A stretch of DNA of 64,000 bases from Siphonodentalium dalli (lineage: Eukaryota; Mollusca; Scaphopoda; Gadilida; Siphonodentaliidae): contig CP136066.1 in assembly GCA_032622095.1 (NCBI GenBank), forward strand, positions 187,090,716 through 187,154,715. Reading direction: 5' to 3'. The notes under the pieces were generated by a model. That model searched no databases, was not told the DNA's origin, and worked only from the letters and a program-made list of their open reading frames with translations. A program made the position numbers and the translations under genes. Of the stretch, positions 58,478-64,000 are shown in pieces (within the stretch, counting starts at the first letter, position 1; each line of letters opens with the position of its first letter).

Positions 58478-58870
58478 GTGCTGATGTGTTCACTTCGGAC
58501 CGGGGTGGGGGTATATTTCGGCCTTTCCGATGTTGGCATATATCCCGGTGGTACCTCTCCTCAAAGTTTATACAAAATTAAAAAAACAATAGTCATTCCT
58601 TCAAGGTCGTATGGCAGTGAACTTCTCTGGAACCTAACCACAACTCAAACAAATAAGCTTGAGAAGGCCCACAAAATTTGCATAAGCATACTAGTATGCA
58701 AGACTTTCCGACGAGGACCCAAATAGTCATTGCACAAGGCTGCCTAGGCTATTCCTCGCCACAATCGTGGATTGATCATCGGAATCTCTCAATGTTTGGC
58801 GCTTTCTGTGGGCCAAATCAAAAGGTATTCTTACGACGTTTGCATGATTTTATCTTTTGTACATGACATA
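58478..58870 (+). pseudogene. Non-LTR reverse transcriptase C-terminal relic
   Basis: One frame gives YPGGTSPQSLYKIKKTIVIP, YGSELLWNL and KLEKAHKICI. After a +1 shift the other gives QDFPTRTQIVIAQGCLGY and IDHRNLSMFGAF. This order (SP-LYKIY-KTI-P-LYG-ELW, L-AHR-C, P-RT-I-LGLLG, I-RKL-F) is typical of the region after the polymerase core in many invertebrate non-LTR elements. It is broken by at least one frameshift and truncated at both ends. Confidence 0.75.
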
Positions 58871-58874
58871 TTGT

Positions 58875-59164
58875 GCATTCTATGTAAATATAATATTGAA
58901 TTCACCTTATTGAATATGCTAATTCCAATGAATTGCTATCGGCCCACAGGTCCCCAGAACAAAAATAGACCCCACCCCAATAGTACTTAATCCTATAGAA
59001 GTGTATCCAACTTGGCTCGGCCTAATTTATGAGCACAGGTCTGACGCAAACCGGCTGTAAAATTTCACTCTTTCGAGATGGTGGCTGCTAAACTGGGTCA
59101 AAAAGTCCGGTTTTGACACCGACTTTCGCTTCAATAAACACACTCAAAGGTAAGTAGGTTATAT
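58875..59164. other. Short intergenic stretch
   Basis: A segment near 58955-59000 (AGAACAAAAATAGACC, then CACCCCAATAGTACTTAATC) resembles 37847-37890, indicating another small dispersed repeat. Nothing else recognised. Confidence 0.4.
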
Positions 59165-59165
59165 A

Positions 59166-59852
59166 TCTATTATATATTTTGAAAGATCTGTCTGTGTGGT
59201 GTGTGTGTGTGTGTGTGTGTGTGTTCGCGATGAACTCGAAAACGGCCGATCCGATTTCGATGAAACTTCGTATGTGAGGTTACTATCGGCCGGGAAGTGG
59301 CATAGGCATATTAATTTTCAGATCCGAGGTCAACTTTTCACGTGCCGAGGTTAACTCTGTTTTTACGCCGTTTTGCGCTAATATATTTCAATTCGGCGCT
59401 CACAAATCGATTCGATATAGCGCGAATAATAAATTGCCAGTCATATAATTTGCACGGTTAGAATCTGTGGCGCTTCCTCTTTACAATGATGTATCACACG
59501 CCTGTGTACATTTAAAGTTTCTACCTTAATTATCGGGAAGAACGCAGGACCATGCTTCGCTCATCGAAAAACATTCCGTAAATATATTACGCCGTCAACA
59601 GATCGTGACGTGATCGCGTTTAACTCTTAACCGGCCGATGTCGCGTTAACTCATCACCGGCCGAGGTATCCGCAAATGACATTGGGCAATATATATATCT
59701 CGGAAACGGGTGGAGCTATCGACTTGAAATTTGGTATGTGAATGTATCTTGCCCCGGATGCGCAGACCAGATCTAGGAAACGGGTGGAATTTGGTTTTTG
59801 AATAGCCCGGACGAAGTCGGGTCACCTTCTAGTCTATTATATATTTTGGAAG

Positions 59853-59893
<41 letters not shown>

Positions 59894-61905
59894 TGTGTTC
59901 GCGATGAACTCGAAAACGGCCAAGCCGATTTCGATTAAACTTGGTATGTGGGGGTATTTTCGGCCGGGGGGTGGCATGGGCCTATTAATTTGTCCGTGCG
60001 ACGTGACCTTGAACTTGAAATCGGGTAATTTCAAGGTCAAACGCCCGAATATCACGGGATTTCGATGAAACTTGGAATGTGGGGGTACATAAGGCCGGGG
60101 AGTGGCATAAACCTATTAATTTGCCCGTGCTATGTGACCTTGACCTTGAAATCGGGTCATTTCAATGTCAAACGCCCGAATATCACGGGATTTCGATGAA
60201 ACTTGGTATGTGGGGGTACTTTCGTATGGGGAGTCTCATAAGCATATTAATTTGCCCGTGCAACGTGAAATTGACCTTGAAATCGGGTCAATTCAAGGTC
60301 ATATCGCCAATTTTGATGGGATTTCAACGAAATTTGATACGTGGGGTTACTTTTGTCCACTCAGTGTTTTGGACGGGTCGAGTCGTGACCCCGACCTGAC
60401 CTTGACCTTCAAAATAATCAATTCAAGGCCAAATCGGGTAAAACCGGGTGGATTTCGACGGGCACGTTTGTCGGGTACTTTTGTCCGAGCAGTGTTTTGG
60501 ACTGGTCAAATCGTGACCCCTCTTGACCTTGACCTTCAAAATGGACAAATCAAGGTCAAAGCCCGGACGAAGTCGGGTCATCTTCTAGTCTATTATATAT
60601 TTTGGAAGATCTGTCTGTCTGTGTGTCTGTGTGTGTGTTCGCGATGAACTCGAAAACGGCCCAGCCGATTTCGATGAAACTTGGTATGTGGGGGTATTTT
60701 CGGCCGGGGGTGGCATAGGCATATTAATTTGTCCGTGCGACGTGATCTTGACCTTGAAATCGGGTTATTTCAAGGTCCAACGCCCGAATATTACGGGATT
60801 TCGATGAAACTTGCTATGTGGGGGTACCTTCTGCCGGGGAGTAGCATAAACCTATTAATTTGCCCGTGCGACGTGACCTTGACCTTGAAATCGGGTCATT
60901 TCAAGGTCAAACGCCCGAATATCACGGGATTTCGATGAAACTTGGTATGTGGGGGTACTTTCGTATGGGGAGTCTCATAAGCATATTCATTTGCCCGTGC
61001 GGCGTGACCTTGACCTTGAAATCGGGTCAATTCAAGGTCAAATCGCCAATTTTGATGGGATTTCGACGAAATTTTATACATAGGGTTACTTTTGTCCACT
61101 GGGTGTTTTGGGAGGGTCGAGTCGTGACCCCGACCTGGACCGTGACCTTCAAAATGATCAATTCAAGGACAACTCGGGTAAAACCGGATGGATTTCGACG
61201 GGTACTTTTGTCGGGTACTTTTGTCCTGGCAGTATTTTCGACGGGTCAAATTGTGACCCCACCTGACCTTCACCTTCAAAATGGACAATTCAAGGTGAAA
61301 GCCCGGACGAAGTCGGATCACCTTCTAGTCTATTATATATTTTGGAAGATCTGTGTGTCTGTGTGTCTGTGTGTGTGTTCGCGATGAACTCGAAAACGGC
61401 CCTACTGATTTCGATGAAACTTGGTATGTGGGGGTATTTTCGGCCGGGGGGTGGCATGGGCATATTAATTTGTCCGTGCGACGTGACCTTGACATCGGGT
61501 TATTTCAAGGTCAAACGCCCGAATATCACGGGATTTCGATGAAACTTGGTATGTGGGGATACTTTCGTATGGGGAGTCTCATAAGCATATTAATTTGCCC
61601 GTGCGACTTGACCTTGAAGTCGGGTCAATTCAAGGTCAAATCGCAAATTTTGATGGGATTTCGACGAAATTTTATACATAGGGTTACTTTTGTCCACTGG
61701 GTGTTTTGGGCGGGTCGAGTCGTGACCCCGACCTGACCTTGACCTTCAAAATTATCAATTCAAGGTCAACTCGGGTAAAACCGGATGGATTTCGACGGGT
61801 ACTTTTGTCCTGGCAGTGTTTTCGACGGGTCAAATTGTGACCCCACCTGACCTTCACCTTCAAAATTCAAGGTGAAAGCCCGGACGAAGTCTGGTCACCT
61901 TCTAG
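59166..61905 (+). mobile_element. Head-to-tail array of four Helitron-like units
   Basis: Units 59166-59832, 59833-60588, 60589-61328 and 61329-61905 each start TCTATTATATATTTTG-GAAGA, carry a GT microsatellite at about +30, then TTCGCGATGAACTCGAAAAC, and end with a CCCGGACGAAGTCGGG-type hairpin and CTTCTAG. The array is preceded by A and followed by T, as expected for Helitron insertion at AT. Units join directly (CTAG/TC). Internal blocks with TTTCGATGAAACTTGGTATG repeat two to three times per unit in units 2-4. No Rep/helicase. Frames reading KLGMWGYFRPG-like peptides follow the repeat and are not genes. Confidence 0.8.
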
Positions 61906-61909
61906 TATT

Positions 61910-62260
61910 ATATATAAATAGAAGCGGAATTGTTTACTGACCCACCCAAAACATTCATGCCATATCACGGCATCGTATCTCCCGTATTTATTGAAAAATT
62001 CAGTTTCATAAACCCAGAAGCAAATAGAAATTTTCCAAAAGCAGCCATGTTGTGCGATTCTGCTATGAGTACTATTTATAGTACTCATGCAACACAATAT
62101 ATAGTTATAAAAATTAAATAAATACACAAAGACTGAATTAACCCGAATGGCGATTTGAAAACCCACATATGGACAGGAATATAACTCCATATATATTTAG
62201 AGCGTATATACACTACTTCTTAGTTATATATTGTGTTGCATAAGAACTATAAATAGTACA
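61910..62260. other. AT-rich interval with a small inverted repeat
   Basis: Between the Helitron-like array and the satellite. A word pair around TACTATTTATAGTACT (62069) and its relatives at 62090-62110 and 62225-62260 (GCAACACAATATATA / TATATATTGTGTTGCA) forms an inverted repeat. No gene. Confidence 0.5.
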
Positions 62261-62261
62261 G

Positions 62262-63960
62262 TTCAGCAGAATCTCCAAAACTCAGTCGAGCCGATTTTAA
62301 ATGAGTTGTAATCGATGGCCCATAACCATATACATGGAGAGAAAATCATTGTACCTACGTGAACCCCAGTTAAGCAGTTCAAAATCCCCTTCAGCACTTA
62401 CCGGGAACAGTTCAGCAGAATCTACCGAACGCAGTTTAACCGATTTTTAACGAGAATCGTCTGGTATATGTTGTGCAAATGACCAGTTATCGATGGAATA
62501 TAAGGAAATACAGGAAGAAAATACGATTTGACCGACTTTCACCGCAGTTCAGAAGTTAATCTGGAGCAGTTCAGCAGAATCTCCAAAACTCAGTTTGACT
62601 GATATTTAACGAAGATATTCGGGTGTATATTATGGAAATGACCTGTAATCGATGGGTCATAATCATATACAAAGAGAGAAAACCATGTTACCTACGACCG
62701 CCCCAGTTAAGCAGTTCAAAATCACGTCAGCACTATTTACTGGGAACAGTTCAGCAGAATCCACCGAACGCAATTTAACCGATTTTAACGAGGATAATCT
62801 GGTATATGTTGTGCAAATGACTGTCTATCGATGGATCATAAGGAAATACATGAAGAAAATACGATTTTACCGACTTTCACCACAGTTCAGCAGTTCAAAG
62901 TCCCGTTCAGCACTTTATCTGGAGCAGTTCAGCAGAATCTCCAAAACTCAGTTTAACAGACATATGCGGGTGAATGTCATGCAAATGACTTGTAATCGAT
63001 GGGCCATAACCAGATACACGGAGAGAAAATCATTTGACCGACGTCCACCCCAGTTCAGTAGTTAAAAATCCCGTTCAGCACTTACCGGAAACAATGCAGC
63101 AGAATCCACCGATTATATGGCCCATCGATCAGAAGTTATTTGCATCACCTACACTTTTTGAACTGCTGAACTGGGGTGCAGGTCGATTAAATCGTGTATT
63201 TCATTATGGACCATCGATAAAAAGTCATTTCACAACATATATGCGACTATCCTCGTTAAAAATCGGTTAAACTGCGTTCGGTATAGATCCTGCTGAACTG
63301 CTTCCAGTAAAGTGCTGAACGGGATTTTGAACTGCTGAACTGGGGTTGACGTTGGTTTTCTATCCATGTACCTGGTTATGGCACAACGATTACAAATCAT
63401 TTGCATCACATACATGCACCCGCATATCTTCGTTAAAAATCAGTTAAACTGAGTTTTGGAGATTCTGATGAACTGCCGCAGATAAATTGATGAGCGGGAT
63501 TTTGAACTGGGGTGTATAGGTAAATCAAATCGAGTTTCGTCTTGTATTTCCTTATGGACCAGTCATTTGCACAACATATTCCAGTCTATATTCGTTAAAA
63601 TCGGTTAAACTGAGTTTGGGAGAATCTGCTGAACTGTTCACGATAAAGCGCTGAACGGGATTTTGAACTATTGAACTTGGGTGGATGTCGGTCAAATGGT
63701 TTTCTCTACATGTATATGGTTATGGCCCATCTATTACAAATCATTTGCATCATATGCACCCGAATATCTTCGTTAAAAATCAGTTAAACTGAGTTTTGGA
63801 GATTCTGCTGAACTTCTCCAGATAAAGTGCTGAACGGGATTTTGAACTGCTGAACTGGGGTGAAGGTAGTAGGCAAAATGGTGTTTTCTTCCTGTATTTC
63901 CATATTTGACCATCGATAAAAAAAAAGAGTCATTTGCACAACATATATAGTCTGGTCGAT
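62262..63960. repeat. Satellite array that flips orientation at about 63.11 kb
   Basis: Monomers of 150-180 bp in two alternating versions. Left of about 63110 they read GTTCAGCAGAATCT(C/A)CC...; right of it they read as the complement (GATTCTGCTGAACT, TCGTTAAAAATCGGTTAAAC). About five monomers lie on each side, and the array probably runs past the window end. The same family is at 19025-19480. Frames have no domain. Confidence 0.85.
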
Positions 63961-64000
63961 AAAAGGTTTGATCTAGAAGAAATTTGGACTAAGTTGGTTT

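Noticed and set aside
59859-61736. Repeated plus-strand frames reading KLGMWGYFRPG-like peptides
   Set aside because: They follow the tandem Helitron-like units in several frames with no conserved start or stop.

Overview
This is eukaryotic, probably invertebrate animal, DNA. It is AT-rich, genes are sparse, coding pieces carry splice signals (GTAAGT donor, polypyrimidine-AG acceptor), and the mobile elements are animal types: non-LTR retrotransposons, Helitron-like, hAT-like, PIF/Harbinger-like, and a palindromic element with Polinton-like ends. A cGAS-like/Mab-21 gene, a PAN/Apple exon, and abundant Helitron, foldback and inverted-repeat DNA would suit a marine invertebrate such as a bivalve mollusc. 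That placement is a guess. I see no bacterial operons, rRNA, tRNA or CRISPR.

Only two host genes are convincing. One is an intact single-exon coding region for a Mab-21/cGAS-like nucleotidyltransferase (56002-57411, +). The other is a secreted PAN/Apple-domain first exon (13513-13879, -). Nearly everything else is mobile or repetitive.

Layout: 0-4.2 kb is a foldback structure with terminal 40-bp minisatellites, hairpins and a 791-bp word-repeat element. 5.9-6.7 kb is a duplicated segment with a 43-bp tandem repeat. 9.7-10.3 kb holds hairpins and a double-hairpin MITE. 16.4-17.5 kb is a broken Harbinger-like transposase split by a MITE. 18.3-18.7 kb is a non-LTR relic. 18.8-24.3 kb is mixed MITEs and minisatellites. 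24338-34030 is a 9.7-kb near-perfect palindrome flanked by the 6-bp duplication CACATT, with 5'-AG...CT-3' ends and two small genes per arm (intact in the left arm, each with one nonsense codon in the right). 34.0-37.4 kb is the other half of the host repeat that received the palindrome, with three more nested insertions; an empty paralogue lies at 53.1-54.9 kb. 37.9-40.2 kb holds a double-hairpin MITE and a 797-bp word-repeat element.

40193-50503 is a second long-inverted-repeat element (arms about 2.2 kb after removing insertions) around a decayed coiled-coil/SGNH-hydrolase ORF. Its left arm holds a two-copy composite MITE (TCAA duplication). Its right arm holds a 5'-truncated non-LTR element (11-bp duplication), itself carrying a Helitron-like insertion. 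51858-55319 is a hAT-like non-autonomous element. 59166-61905 is a four-unit head-to-tail Helitron-like array rich in TCAAGGTCA. 62.26-64 kb is a satellite whose orientation flips near 63.11 kb.

The most unusual features are the palindromic Polinton-like element, the three different elements of about 791-797 bp built from iterated short words, and the SGNH-bearing long-TIR element. All homology calls are by eye, without database searches.
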